Shown in pieces: positions 9,367 to 18,411 of a stretch of DNA of 64,000 bases; position 1 is the first letter of the stretch, and each line of letters opens with the position of its first letter. Under the pieces are notes generated by a model. The model worked only from the letters and a program-made list of their open reading frames with translations. It had not been told where the DNA came from and did not search any database. This stretch comes from Mannheimia bovis (GTDB taxonomy: Bacteria; Pseudomonadota; Gammaproteobacteria; Enterobacterales; Pasteurellaceae), in NCBI RefSeq assembly GCF_014541205.1, contig NZ_CP061280.1, positions 1,752,798 to 1,816,797 on the forward strand. Direction: 5' to 3'. Made by a program: the position numbers and the translations under genes.

Positions 9367-9843
9367 ATGATTCGTATTGGACACGGTTTTGACGTTCACG
9401 CCTTTGGCGAAAACCGACCGCTCATTATTGCAGGCGTTGAAGTACCTTACCACACTGGTTTTATTGCTCATAGTGATGGCGATGTTGCCCTTCACGCTCT
9501 AACCGATGCGTTACTCGGTGCAGTTGCATTAGGCGATATTGGCAAACTTTTCCCGGATACCGATATGCAATATAAAAATGCTGATAGTCGAGGTTTATTA
9601 ATTGAAGCCTATCGCCAAGTTCAAGAACAAGGATATAAAGTAGGCAATGTTGATGTAACTATTATCGCCCAAGCACCGAAAATGCGTCCGCATATCGATA
9701 AAATGCGTCAAACTATTGCTGATGATTTGAAATGCGATATTTCCCAAGTGAATGTAAAAGCCACTACAACGGAAAAGTTGGGCTTTACTGGGCGTGGAGA
9801 AGGTATTGCTTGTGAAGCAGTGGCGTTATTGCTAAAAGCATAA
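9367..9843 (+). CDS. ispF: 2-C-methyl-D-erythritol 2,4-cyclodiphosphate synthase
   Basis: IspF cyclises the IspE product to MEcPP in isoprenoid synthesis. The 158-residue protein has the zinc ligands in GFDVHAF near residues 7-13 and [18 protein letters not shown] near 35-52. It also has the conserved [11 protein letters not shown] and the C-terminal [19 protein letters not shown]. Length is standard for the trimeric enzyme. It ends the ftsB operon; a run of hairpins follows. Confidence 0.97.
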   Translation: MIRIGHGFDVHAFGENRPLIIAGVEVPYHTGFIAHSDGDVALHALTDALLGAVALGDIGKLFPDTDMQYKNADSRGLLIEAYRQVQEQGYKVGNVDVTIIAQAPKMRPHIDKMRQTIADDLKCDISQVNVKATTTEKLGFTGRGEGIACEAVALLLKA

Positions 9844-9854
9844 TACATTACAAG

Positions 9855-9990
9855 ACAAGCGGTCTCAAAAAGCATCGCTTTTTGAACGTTGGCTTTGCCA
9901 ACGGCAGCAAAACTGCGAACAATCCTTACAAGGATTGTGAATAATTTTTCGCAAAGTTTTGCAAATTCCTATCAGAAAATAACCGCTTGT
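9855..9990. repeat. USS-bounded block of tandem hairpins between ispF and ffs
   Basis: The block is bounded by ACAAGCGGT (9855-9863) and ACCGCTTGT (9982-9990). Inside are four short stems in a row: AAAAAGC/GCTTTTT, CGTTGGC/GCCAACG, GCAG/CTGC and ACAATCCTT/AAGGATTGT. GAAC precedes the second and fourth. No coding sequence is convincing here. It probably ends ispF transcription and may be a dispersed intergenic element, but copy number cannot be judged from this window. Confidence 0.6.
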
Positions 9991-10001
9991 AAAATTCCAC
10001 C

Positions 10002-10029
10002 TTGTCTTATTTTTAAATTTATCTATAAT
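10002..10029 (+). promoter_or_regulatory. Promoter of the 4.5S RNA gene
   Basis: TTGTCT (10002-10007) and a perfect TATAAT (10024-10029) are separated by 16 bp. Transcription would begin near 10036, about 24 bases before the mature 4.5S RNA. E. coli has a similar-sized 5' leader that RNase P removes. Confidence 0.8.
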
Positions 10030-10059
10030 AGAAAGCCTTACGCAACAAGCGTAATCCGA

Positions 10060-10171
10060 TGGGGCGTTATTGGTTCCTCGCAATGGTGTTCAGCTTACTT
10101 GATCAGGTTCGGAAGAAAGCAGTCTGGGTTGAAATTTCTGTGTGCCGAGGGTCGCTGGTAACGCCCCACCC
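10060..10171 (+). ncRNA. ffs: Signal recognition particle RNA (4.5S RNA)
   Basis: This is the RNA scaffold that binds Ffh and targets membrane proteins to the translocase. The 5' TGGGGCGTTA pairs with the 3' TAACGCCCCA to close a long hairpin. The apical region carries the diagnostic conserved block CAGGTTCGGAAGAAAGCAG opposite TGTGCCGAGGGTCGCTGG, the Ffh-binding site. Length of about 112 nt equals that of enterobacterial 4.5S RNA. CCTTTTAT follows. The ends are set by pairing and may be off by one or two bases. Confidence 0.95.
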
Positions 10172-10202
10172 TTTTATCTAAACTCCCTATCAGGAGAAAA
10201 CT

Positions 10203-10910
10203 ATGCTCCAGATCATTCCCATTCCGGCATTAAGCGATAACTATATTTGGGCAATTCGTAAAGAACAAGATGTGATTATTGTTGATCCGTCAGAACATCA
10301 GCCTGTATTAGACTTTATTGCAAAAAATTCGTTAAATTTGACCGCTATCTTACTTACCCATAATCATCACGACCATACTGATGGTGTGGCTGGCATTGTT
10401 GAGAAATATCCCAATATTCCTATTTATGGTCCGCAAGAAGTCGCTGAGTTTGCCAATGTGATTGTTTCACCAGAGCAACATATCAACCTGTTTGATTATG
10501 ATGTGAGCATTATTAAAAGTGCAGGGCATACTGCAGGACATATTAGCTATTTGTTTGGCTATGATTATCTATTTTGTGGCGATGCGTTATTTTCCGGCGG
10601 TTGCGGACGTGTATTCACAGGTGATTATCGAGCCCAATTTGAGGCATTACAACGCTTTAAAAATCTCCCTAATTCGGTTAGGGCCTATCCTGCCCACGAA
10701 TATACTAAGAGCAATCTAAAATTTGCCGAAGCCGTGTTACCTGCGAGTTGTACTCTCGCAGAATATCAAGAACAGGTTGATATTTTACGTTCACAAAATA
10801 AGCCGACTTTACCTACTACCATTGGGCTTGAAATGCAGGTAAATCCGTTTATGCAAGCGGTCAATTTAGACGAATTTATTGCACTTCGTAAACAAAAAGA
10901 TAATTTTTAA
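10203..10910 (+). CDS. gloB: Hydroxyacylglutathione hydrolase (glyoxalase II)
   Basis: GloB hydrolyses S-lactoylglutathione to lactate and glutathione in methylglyoxal detoxification. The 235-residue metallo-beta-lactamase-fold protein has the two-metal motif THNHHDHTDG at residues 52-61. A further metal-ligand histidine lies in SAGHTAGHIS, and an aspartate/glycine motif in LFCGDALFSGGCGR. YPAHEYTKSNLKFA contains the last histidine and glutathione-binding residues. It has its own ribosome site (AGGAG) and follows ffs. Its stop overlaps the converging phoR stop within TTAA. Confidence 0.95.
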   Translation: MLQIIPIPALSDNYIWAIRKEQDVIIVDPSEHQPVLDFIAKNSLNLTAILLTHNHHDHTDGVAGIVEKYPNIPIYGPQEVAEFANVIVSPEQHINLFDYDVSIIKSAGHTAGHISYLFGYDYLFCGDALFSGGCGRVFTGDYRAQFEALQRFKNLPNSVRAYPAHEYTKSNLKFAEAVLPASCTLAEYQEQVDILRSQNKPTLPTTIGLEMQVNPFMQAVNLDEFIALRKQKDNF

Positions 10911-12184
10911 TGATTATGGGAGCATAGTGCTGATTTCAACACAAAAGAGAAACTGCTCCCCTCGCCTTCTTTGCTGGTAATGTTGAGTGTTGAGGCGTGT
11001 TGCTCTAATGCGTGCTTCACTATTGCCAGCCCTAAACCGCTGCCCCCTGTTTTCTTACTTCGGGATTCATCAACTCGGTAAAAGCGTTCGGTTAAATGCG
11101 GCAAGTGGATTTCAGGAATACCAATTCCATCGTCTTTTACCTCAAATTTCATACCTTCCTCACACGGTTTCCAGCTGATCTCAATATGACAAGCCTGCCC
11201 CGAATGTTTAATTGAATTATAAATCAAGTTAGACACCACGCTATGTAGTTGATGTTCATTACCCAATATTTCTACGCTTGGTTGAATATCAAAGGTAATT
11301 TGGTGTGAATAAGTATTTAAAATTTCCGCATCTTTTTTGAGTGAAAGGATCATTGCAGACATATCAAACAATTGATGGTCTTTATTTGATGAGGTTTCAA
11401 TTTTCGCCAACATATTCAACTGCTGTAATAAGTTCGTCATTCGCAAGCTCTGCTCTTGCATTGCCTTTATCGCTTTTTCTTGTAGCAAACTTTGTACAGG
11501 TTGATCCGCTAATATTTCCAAATAGCCTTGCAGAACCGTGAGCGGCGTTCGTAACTCGTGGTTGATATTACTTAAAAAAGTTTGTCTGGAACGTAGCAGT
11601 TTTATCATTTCAGTAATATCACGCCCAATAATCAACAAGGTTTCCGGATCATATTGATGAATATGAATTTCAATATAACGCTCATTGTAAGTCAGTAATA
11701 CAAGCGGTCGGCTTTTCTTCGGCTGGGCAAAATAGTGCTTAAATTGTTTGTAAAAAATCACGTTGAGAATGTTTTTTTGCGTTTTTTTATGCCAATAGAA
11801 ATCAAACATTTTTTGAGCAGCATTATTACACCAAACAAGCTCACCGTCTGCTTGTGCGATCATAATTGCATCAGGTAAATATTGGATATTTTTATTTAAT
11901 TTAGACAGCAAACGTAAATTTTCAAACTTCTCTTTTTTATTTTTATTCCGATAATAAGCAATTGTTTGGGAAAAATTTTCTAAATTAATCAGTTCTAGTT
12001 CTTTCTTACCTTGCGGATTTAAGGTTTGAAGTAAACGATGTTCTGTGATGTGATGCCATACCAATAAACCAACAAAGATGACAATCAGCCAAGTGCTGAA
12101 ATCTAAGCCAAATAAACTAAATATGAAAGCAATTAAAGCAGATAAAATCAGCTCTGCTAAAAAGTTAAGTAATTTTTTCATCAC
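10907..12184 (-). CDS. phoR: Phosphate regulon sensor histidine kinase PhoR
   Basis: PhoR senses phosphate status through the Pst transporter and phosphorylates PhoB. The 425-residue protein has two N-terminal membrane helices (about 8-44) and a PAS-like middle ([21 protein letters not shown], about 103-123). The phosphoacceptor is His209 in [13 protein letters not shown]. The ATPase domain carries [10 protein letters not shown] (N box), [10 protein letters not shown] (G1) and [17 protein letters not shown] (G2). It overlaps phoB by 4 bp and is the last gene of pstSCAB-phoBR. Confidence 0.94.
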   Translation of the reverse strand: MMKKLLNFLAELILSALIAFIFSLFGLDFSTWLIVIFVGLLVWHHITEHRLLQTLNPQGKKELELINLENFSQTIAYYRNKNKKEKFENLRLLSKLNKNIQYLPDAIMIAQADGELVWCNNAAQKMFDFYWHKKTQKNILNVIFYKQFKHYFAQPKKSRPLVLLTYNERYIEIHIHQYDPETLLIIGRDITEMIKLLRSRQTFLSNINHELRTPLTVLQGYLEILADQPVQSLLQEKAIKAMQEQSLRMTNLLQQLNMLAKIETSSNKDHQLFDMSAMILSLKKDAEILNTYSHQITFDIQPSVEILGNEHQLHSVVSNLIYNSIKHSGQACHIEISWKPCEEGMKFEVKDDGIGIPEIHLPHLTERFYRVDESRSKKTGGSGLGLAIVKHALEQHASTLNITSKEGEGSSFSFVLKSALCSHNH

Positions 12185-12873
12185 TCACCTTGAATATATT
12201 GCGAAAAACGATAGCCACTTCCTCTTACCGTTTGCACATAGCTATCGCATTGGTAAGGTTCAAGGCTTCGGCGTAAACGGCGGATATAACTATCTACCGT
12301 TCGATCTTCTACTTCTAAATCATCACCCCAAATTCGATTTAATAACTGCTCACGGGAATACACTTTTTCCGGGTGTGTCATAAAAAAATGGAGTAATTTG
12401 AATTCAGTGTGGCTTAGATGAATTTGTTCAGATAGATAAGAAACTCGTTGAGCATTTTCGTCCAACGTTAAATCACCTATCTGAATAATTTGTGTGGTTT
12501 GCTCGTAAATTCTTCGCCAAACGGCTTCAATTCTAGCCAATAACACTTTAGGAGAAAATGGCTTGATGACATAATCATCTGCCCCAGCATTTAAACAAGT
12601 AATACAATCTTCTTCTGCACTCCGAGCAGTGAGCATAATGACAGGTATTTGAGCCGTTTCTTCGTTCTTTTTCATATATTCAATGAGTTGCACGCCTGAA
12701 CGCCCCGGTAACATCCAATCCAATAAAACCAATTGTGGCTTTTCAGCCAGTTTTTTCACTGCACTTTGATAATCTTCTGCTTCAATGACATCGTATTGAT
12801 GCTGCATTAGAAAAAGGCTAATCATCTCACGAATGCCACGTTCATCTTCTACGACTAAAATGCTTCTGCTCAT
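12181..12873 (-). CDS. phoB: Phosphate regulon response regulator PhoB
   Basis: PhoB is the DNA-binding regulator that activates phosphate-starvation genes by binding PHO boxes. The 230-residue protein has a receiver domain with the acidic pair ED (10-11), phosphoacceptor Asp52 in [10 protein letters not shown] and Lys in YVIKPFSP. An OmpR-type winged helix follows ([14 protein letters not shown], then [15 protein letters not shown] and VRGSGYRF). It lies 70 bp after pstB and overlaps phoR. The PHO box upstream of pstS suggests the whole operon controls its own level. Confidence 0.96.
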   Translation of the reverse strand: MSRSILVVEDERGIREMISLFLMQHQYDVIEAEDYQSAVKKLAEKPQLVLLDWMLPGRSGVQLIEYMKKNEETAQIPVIMLTARSAEEDCITCLNAGADDYVIKPFSPKVLLARIEAVWRRIYEQTTQIIQIGDLTLDENAQRVSYLSEQIHLSHTEFKLLHFFMTHPEKVYSREQLLNRIWGDDLEVEDRTVDSYIRRLRRSLEPYQCDSYVQTVRGSGYRFSQYIQGE

Positions 12874-12943
12874 TATTCATTACTCCATCAAATAGAAGAA
12901 ATGCAGTGAAATTGGTATTAACACTGCATTTGAATTAAATTTA

Positions 12944-13705
12944 TTAGCCCATTTTGCCCTGAATATAATCCGCTGTACGTGGAATTTTAGGTTGACTAAA
13001 GATTTGAGCAGTTTCGCCAAATTCCACTAACTCACCAAGATACATAAATGCGGTGTAATCAGAGCAACGAGCAGCTTGTTGCATATTGTGCGTTACCATT
13101 GCCACAGTATAATCTTGCTTGAGTTCGGTAATCAAGGCTTCAATTTTCATTGTAGAAATCGGATCGAGTGCTGAACAAGGCTCATCTAACAATAAGACAT
13201 CGGGTTTGATGGCAATGGCTCTAGCAATACATAAACGTTGCTGTTGTCCGCCTGATAAGCTATCACCACTTTGATGCAACTTATTTTTCACCTCATTCCA
13301 TAAAGCGGCTTTGGTTAAAGCCCACTCTACTCGCTCATTCATCTCTTGTTTGGATAGCTTCTCAAATAAGCGGATACCAAAAGCAATGTTGTCATAAATT
13401 GACATCGGGAACGGTGTCGGTTTTTGGAATACCATACCCACTTTTGCACGAATAATGGAAATATCCGTATCGGTAGTTAATAGATTTTCACCGTCTAAAT
13501 TGATCTCCCCTTCTGCTCTTTGGTTCGGGTAAAGCTCAAACATACGATTGAAAGTTCTCAATAACGTGGATTTACCACAGCCGGAAGGTCCGATAAATGC
13601 AGTTACTTTATTTTTCGCAATATTTAAATTGATATTTTTTAAAGCGTGGAAATCGCCATAATAAAAGTTAAGATTTTTTACTGAAATTTTTGGTTCTACG
13701 TTCAT
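12944..13705 (-). CDS. pstB: Phosphate ABC transporter ATP-binding protein PstB
   Basis: PstB powers high-affinity phosphate uptake on the inner face of the membrane. The 253-residue ABC protein shows Walker [10 protein letters not shown] at 39-47, a Q-loop in [19 protein letters not shown], the signature [14 protein letters not shown] and Walker [12 protein letters not shown]. The [13 protein letters not shown] stretch is typical of PstB. It comes 15 bp after pstA. The usual next gene, phoU, is absent, and phoB follows instead. Confidence 0.97.
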   Translation of the reverse strand: MNVEPKISVKNLNFYYGDFHALKNINLNIAKNKVTAFIGPSGCGKSTLLRTFNRMFELYPNQRAEGEINLDGENLLTTDTDISIIRAKVGMVFQKPTPFPMSIYDNIAFGIRLFEKLSKQEMNERVEWALTKAALWNEVKNKLHQSGDSLSGGQQQRLCIARAIAIKPDVLLLDEPCSALDPISTMKIEALITELKQDYTVAMVTHNMQQAARCSDYTAFMYLGELVEFGETAQIFSQPKIPRTADYIQGKMG

Positions 13706-13720
13706 TTCTAAACACCTTAA

Positions 13721-14572
13721 TTATTTCTGTTTTGGTTGTAAGAAAACACGGGTTAAAACATTGATACATAACACGAATAGCGTAATTAAAATCGCACCTG
13801 CCCACGCAAGATTATTCCAATCTGTAAACGGACTTGCCGCATATTGGTAAATCACAACAGGTAAGTTTGCCATTGGTGCATTCATATCCCAAGACATAAA
13901 TTGGTTTGATAATGCAGTAAACAATAATGGGGCAGTTTCACCTGCAATACGAGCAACTGCAAGTAATACGCCGGTTAAGATCCCTGATTTTGCTGCACGA
14001 TAGCAGATCATCACAATCACTCGCCATTGTGGGCAGCCTAATGCAATGGTGGCTTCACGCAAGTTATTAGGAATAAGGTTAAGCATACTGTCTGTCGTTC
14101 TCACCACAATTGGAATAACCAATAATGCTAAGGCTAAAGATCCTGCCCAGCCTGAAAAATGCCCTACTTTCGAAACATAAAGCGTATACACAAATAAGCC
14201 AATAATAATTGACGGAGCAGAAAGTAAAATATCATTTAAGAAACGAGTTACTTTGGCAAAACGGCTATAGTTGCCATATTCTGCTAAATACGTGCCTGCT
14301 AAAATGCCGATTGGCGTACCGATAAGCGTACCGGTTCCCACAATAAGCAATGAGCCTAAAATCGCATTGCTTAAACCACCCTGCTCATTGGGTGCCGGGG
14401 TAATTTGTGTGAAAAGTTCTAATGAAAGCCCCGGAATACCTCGACTAATCAGTGAATATAAAATCCAACAAAGCCAAAACAATCCGAAAGCAACCGCCAC
14501 ATAGGCTAGACTTAGCATTATGCGGTTACAACATTTACGTCTGTAAAAACGAGCGTTCTGTAAATTTTTCAT
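13721..14572 (-). CDS. pstA: Phosphate ABC transporter permease PstA
   Basis: PstA is one of the two membrane channel subunits of the Pst phosphate importer. The 283-residue protein has about six hydrophobic segments. The permease EAA-type loop is [33 protein letters not shown], split here by its conserved glycine near residue 175. The segment [16 protein letters not shown] is family-typical. The start overlaps the pstC stop by one base (coordinate 14572), so the two permeases are probably made in step. Confidence 0.95.
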   Translation of the reverse strand: MKNLQNARFYRRKCCNRIMLSLAYVAVAFGLFWLCWILYSLISRGIPGLSLELFTQITPAPNEQGGLSNAILGSLLIVGTGTLIGTPIGILAGTYLAEYGNYSRFAKVTRFLNDILLSAPSIIIGLFVYTLYVSKVGHFSGWAGSLALALLVIPIVVRTTDSMLNLIPNNLREATIALGCPQWRVIVMICYRAAKSGILTGVLLAVARIAGETAPLLFTALSNQFMSWDMNAPMANLPVVIYQYAASPFTDWNNLAWAGAILITLFVLCINVLTRVFLQPKQK

Positions 14573-15516
14573 TATTTTCCTTCCTTACGCTGCATTCTTA
14601 AAATCATTAAGCGAGAAATAGACAGTACAATCGTTGTAATTAAGAAAAGAACTAAACCTAATTCAATTAATGCTGATTTTTGTAAGCCCGAGGCTTCGTT
14701 AAATTCATTTGCAATAGCTGAAGCAATAGAAACCGAAGGCGAGAATAATGAATTTGGTATTTGGAACGCATTTCCAATCACAAAAGTAACTGCCATTGTT
14801 TCACCTAATGCACGCCCAAAACCTAACATAATACTGCCGATAAGTCCTGTTTTGGTATAAGGTAGCACTACTTTCCATAATACCTCCCAACGGGTTGAAC
14901 CTAATCCGTAGGCACTTTCTTTTAACATTGGTGGCACAATTGCAAACACATCACGCATCATTGAAGCGATGAATGGAATAATCATAATGGCAAGCACTAA
15001 GCCGGCAGTGAATAAACCAATACCAAAAGGTGCACCAGAAAATAAATATTCAAGTACAGGCAGATCACCAAACCATTCGATCATCGTCGGTTGAATGTGT
15101 TCTTGAAATAAAGGTACGAATACAAATAAGCCCCACATACCATAAATGATAGAAGGAATAGCAGCTAACATTTCAACCGCCGTTCCAATTGGGCGTTTTA
15201 GCCATTGTGGCGAAAGTTCGTTGATAAATACTGCAATTCCAAATGAAATCGGTACTGCAATCATTAAGGCTAAACAGGAAGTGATTAATGTCCCCACAAT
15301 CGGCATTAATGCACCATATTGATTCTGCACAGGATCCCATTCGCTATCCCATAAAAAGCTTACGCCAAATTTTTTGATACTTGGCCAACTTTCTACAAAT
15401 AACGAAATCATAATTGCAGCAAGTAATAGAAATACTAACCACGCAAAACAAGCGGTCATATTTCTAAAAAATATTTCAAATCGATTTTGATTTAAAAACT
15501 GGTTCATTTTAGACAT
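14572..15516 (-). CDS. pstC: Phosphate ABC transporter permease PstC
   Basis: PstC pairs with PstA to form the phosphate channel. The 314-residue protein has a first membrane helix near residues 20-45, and [20 protein letters not shown] and [19 protein letters not shown] as typical segments. The EAA loop is [20 protein letters not shown]. The conserved [19 protein letters not shown] follows. The start ATG is at 15516; an in-frame Met three codons later is also possible. It follows pstS by 66 bp, a gap that holds a USS core (15563-15571). Confidence 0.95.
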   Translation of the reverse strand: MSKMNQFLNQNRFEIFFRNMTACFAWLVFLLLAAIMISLFVESWPSIKKFGVSFLWDSEWDPVQNQYGALMPIVGTLITSCLALMIAVPISFGIAVFINELSPQWLKRPIGTAVEMLAAIPSIIYGMWGLFVFVPLFQEHIQPTMIEWFGDLPVLEYLFSGAPFGIGLFTAGLVLAIMIIPFIASMMRDVFAIVPPMLKESAYGLGSTRWEVLWKVVLPYTKTGLIGSIMLGFGRALGETMAVTFVIGNAFQIPNSLFSPSVSIASAIANEFNEASGLQKSALIELGLVLFLITTIVLSISRLMILRMQRKEGK

Positions 15517-15582
15517 AATTATTTTTCTATATGAAAGCTGTCAAAAATAGGCAACCACTTCTACAAGCGGTCGCTTTTTTCA

Positions 15583-16605
15583 TTATTTTTGCAATTCAGT
15601 GTTCCATTTATTTTGAATGCTTTTTACAACATCTTCAGGAATTGGCACATAATCCAACTCAGCGGCGGCATCTTGTCCTTTGGCAAACGCCCAATCAAAG
15701 AATTTCACCACATTTTGCGTTGCTTCAGGTTTACCCTCTTTTTTGTGAATTAAGATGAAACTTGCTGCAGTAATAGGCCAAGATTTTTCACCTGCTTCAT
15801 TGGTTAGAATGACACCCATACCTTCTGCTTCATTCCATTTCGCATTACTTGCGGCTGCCATAAAGCTTTCTTTATTCGGTTGAACAAATTCACCTGCCGA
15901 GTTTTGTAATGCTGTCCACGCCAGTTGATTTTGTTTTGCATACGCATATTCTACATAACCGATAGAATATTTCATTTGGCGAACATAGGCTGCAATGCCT
16001 TCATTGCCTTTACCACCGTGCCCTTTCGGCCATTTCACGGCTTTACCTTCACCAACGGTTGATTTCCATTCACTTGAAACTTTAGAGAGATAGTTAGTAA
16101 AACCAAAGGTTGTACCAGAGCCATCTGAACGGTGGATAACAAGAATATCTTTATCAGGGAGATTTAAATTTGGATTTAATTTTTGAATAGCTGCATCATT
16201 CCATTTAGCAACTTTACCAAGATAGATTTGAGCCAGTAAGTCACCGGAAAGTTTTAGTTCGCCTTCTTTGATACCGGGAATATTCACGACTAACACTGTA
16301 CCGCCAATAATTGCCGGGAATTGCAGTAATTGATGTTGTTGTAGTAACTCTGCTTTCATTGGGTCATCAGATGCACCAAAATCAACGGTTTTTGCAATAA
16401 TTTGTTGCTGACCGCCACCAGAGCCTATTGATTGATAATTTACTTTATTGCCTGTCTCTTTTTCATATAAAGCTGCCCATTTCGCATAAATCGGATAAGG
16501 GAAAGATGCCCCTGCTCCTGTAATAGTGTGAGCGTGAGAAACCGCCGCCACTGATGCAAAAAGAGTACCTAATAACATTATTTTTTTAGTCTTACGCATT
16601 AGCAT
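15583..16605 (-). CDS. pstS: Periplasmic phosphate-binding protein PstS
   Basis: PstS captures phosphate in the periplasm and delivers it to PstCA. I chose the ATG at 16605 (MLMRKTKKIMLL), which follows AAGGAG by 7 bases; the longer frame to 16677 runs back through the PHO box. The 340-residue precursor has a signal peptide of about 25 residues ending near SHAHT. Mature motifs are ITGAGASFPYPIYAKW, GSGGGQQQI, the phosphate-contacting HRSDGSGTT, and the family segment SIGYVEYAYA. It is the first gene of pstSCAB-phoBR. Confidence 0.96.
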   Translation of the reverse strand: MLMRKTKKIMLLGTLFASVAAVSHAHTITGAGASFPYPIYAKWAALYEKETGNKVNYQSIGSGGGQQQIIAKTVDFGASDDPMKAELLQQHQLLQFPAIIGGTVLVVNIPGIKEGELKLSGDLLAQIYLGKVAKWNDAAIQKLNPNLNLPDKDILVIHRSDGSGTTFGFTNYLSKVSSEWKSTVGEGKAVKWPKGHGGKGNEGIAAYVRQMKYSIGYVEYAYAKQNQLAWTALQNSAGEFVQPNKESFMAAASNAKWNEAEGMGVILTNEAGEKSWPITAASFILIHKKEGKPEATQNVVKFFDWAFAKGQDAAAELDYVPIPEDVVKSIQNKWNTELQK

Positions 16606-16643
16606 AGTAATTCTCCTTACGTTAGATTGCTGTTGCGTGAGTA

Positions 16644-16677
16644 AGTGTAGAAAAGAATTATGACAGTTTGATGACAA
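16644..16677 (-). promoter_or_regulatory. PHO box and promoter of the pst operon
   Basis: On the minus strand TTGTCAT (16677-16671) and CTGTCAT (16666-16660) are direct repeats 11 bp apart, each with its A/T-rich spacer (CAAA, AATT). This is the arrangement bound by PhoB. TACACT (16649-16644) about 10 bp downstream is a plausible -10. No -35 is needed, since PhoB replaces it. Confidence 0.85.
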
Positions 16678-16803
16678 CGCATTAAATTTTTCATTTTTTT
16701 AGAAAAAATAAAGCAAATATCGCTTGTCAATTCCACTATTATCTATCCTATGATATAGTTAATGCCATTTTTATCTTATTTTATTATTTTAGTGAGTGAA
16801 CCT

Positions 16804-17517
16804 TTGAATTTTGATCCTCAAAATATGCCCAAACACGTTGCCATTATTATGGACGGCAATGGTCGCTGGGCTAAGCAGAAAGGAAAATTACGTGTTTTCG
16901 GGCATCAAAACGGCGTGAAAGCGGTTCGTTCTGCAGTAAATTTTGCAGCTAAACATCAGATTAAAGTACTAACACTTTATGCGTTTAGTAGTGAGAATTG
17001 GAGCAGACCGGAAACTGAAGTGTCCGCTTTAATGACACTTTTTATGAAAGCCTTAGACTCTGAAGTCAAAAAATTGCATAAAAATAATATTCGCTTGAAG
17101 ATTATTGGCGATAAATCCGCCTTTAGTGAAAGTTTGCAAAAACGTATTGCAGAATCAGAAAAATTAACAGAGAACAATACAGGGCTAATTTTAAACATTG
17201 CAGCAAACTACGGTGGCTATTGGGATATTGTGCAAGCTACACAAAAATTAGCGTTACAAGTAAAAGAAAACCAGCTTGAAGTTACACAAATTACTCCTGA
17301 ATTATTTCAGCAACATTTGGTAACAGAAGCTCAACCGCAGGTGGATTTACTCATTAGAACAAGTGGCGAACAACGGATCAGCAACTTTTTATTATGGCAA
17401 ATTGCCTATGCGGAACTCTTCTTCAGCCCTGTTTTATGGCCTGATTTCAACGAAGACTCTTTTAGTGAAGCAATTTTAGCTTATCAACAGCGTGAACGCC
17501 GATTTGGTGGCTGTTAA
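16804..17517 (+). CDS. uppS: Undecaprenyl diphosphate synthase
   Basis: UppS builds the C55 lipid carrier for peptidoglycan and O-antigen. The catalytic motif [15 protein letters not shown] lies near the N-terminus. [13 protein letters not shown] and [20 protein letters not shown], with [10 protein letters not shown] after it, complete the cis-prenyltransferase set. Start choice is uncertain. The ATG at 16762 lies almost at the transcript start expected from TTGTCA/TATGAT (16724-16754). TTG at 16804 gives 237 residues beginning (M)[11 protein letters not shown] behind a weak GTGAG. GTG at 16792 is a third option. It heads the envelope cluster. Confidence 0.9.
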   Translation: MNFDPQNMPKHVAIIMDGNGRWAKQKGKLRVFGHQNGVKAVRSAVNFAAKHQIKVLTLYAFSSENWSRPETEVSALMTLFMKALDSEVKKLHKNNIRLKIIGDKSAFSESLQKRIAESEKLTENNTGLILNIAANYGGYWDIVQATQKLALQVKENQLEVTQITPELFQQHLVTEAQPQVDLLIRTSGEQRISNFLLWQIAYAELFFSPVLWPDFNEDSFSEAILAYQQRERRFGGC

Positions 17518-17538
17518 TACAATTTACAAGGAAACACA

Positions 17539-18408
17539 ATGCTTAAAGAACGTGTACTTTCAGCAATTATTATGATTATTGCCGTATTGGCAGCTATTTT
17601 CTGGCTTTCTCCATTGCCATTAACTATCGCATTATCTGCCATTATTGTTGCGGCAATGTGGGAATGGGCTCAATTTGCAGGTTTTAAACGCCCTTTACCT
17701 CGTGCTATTGTCGCAATGGTGACTATCTGTTTATTGCTTTTTGCAGTAGTTGCGAATACCGATTATATCCGAGCAACGCGTTTTATTACGGATGAAACCA
17801 CACCCATTCTCTTTATTGGCTGCATTTGGTGGCTGATTGCTCTTGCATTAGTAATTACTTATCCAAATTCTGCAAGACTATGGGAAAAGTCTGTCGTAGC
17901 TAAATTCCTATTTGGTTTTGCTACCTTAATTCCTTTTTTAATTGGTGTATTAGCATTACGTTTCCATAATTACCATATTGATCCGTATCAAGGCACTTAT
18001 TTATTCCTGTATGTTTGCTTATTAGTTTGGGGGGCGGACTCCGGTGCTTATTTCTTTGGTCGAGCCTTTGGCAAACGAAAACTTGCACCGAAAGTGTCTC
18101 CGGGTAAATCGTGGGAGGGGGTTTTGGGTGGCTTATTAACATCTGGTGTGATTGCTTTTGCCTTCTTACAGCTTACACCCGAAAATGTATTTGGCAGAGA
18201 ATTAGCCACTACGCCATTTATTTTAGTTTCTATCGCAACAGTTGCAATTTCTGTATTAGGCGATTTAGTTGAAAGTATGTTCAAACGCCAAGCCGGCATT
18301 AAAGACAGCAGCAATCTCATTCCTGGACACGGTGGTATTTTAGATCGTATTGATAGCTTAACAGCAGCAATACCGTTTTTCGCAACCTTCTTCTTTTTTG
18401 TGCTATAA
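17539..18408 (+). CDS. cdsA: Phosphatidate cytidylyltransferase
   Basis: CdsA makes CDP-diacylglycerol, the precursor of all membrane phospholipids, in the inner membrane. The 289-residue protein has about eight hydrophobic segments. The C-terminal family signature is KDSSNLIPGHGGILDRIDS (about residues 255-273), with WGADSGAYFFGRAFGKRKL and SPGKSWEG before it. It starts 21 bp after uppS and ends 3 bp before rseP, so the cluster is tightly packed. Confidence 0.96.
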   Translation: MLKERVLSAIIMIIAVLAAIFWLSPLPLTIALSAIIVAAMWEWAQFAGFKRPLPRAIVAMVTICLLLFAVVANTDYIRATRFITDETTPILFIGCIWWLIALALVITYPNSARLWEKSVVAKFLFGFATLIPFLIGVLALRFHNYHIDPYQGTYLFLYVCLLVWGADSGAYFFGRAFGKRKLAPKVSPGKSWEGVLGGLLTSGVIAFAFLQLTPENVFGRELATTPFILVSIATVAISVLGDLVESMFKRQAGIKDSSNLIPGHGGILDRIDSLTAAIPFFATFFFFVL

Positions 18409-18411
18409 GTT

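Noticed and set aside
9850-9990. CRISPR array or tRNA cluster in the hairpin block
   Set aside because: No direct repeats of constant length with spacers, and no tRNA-like cloverleaf or T-loop.
9889-10161. 90-residue plus-strand open frame
   Set aside because: It runs through the hairpin block, the ffs promoter and the 4.5S RNA itself, so it is not a gene.
16762-16803. Upstream ATG start for uppS
   Set aside because: It lies at the transcript start predicted from TTGTCA/TATGAT and adds a hydrophobic stretch not expected in UppS. A downstream TTG or GTG fits better, though I cannot exclude it.
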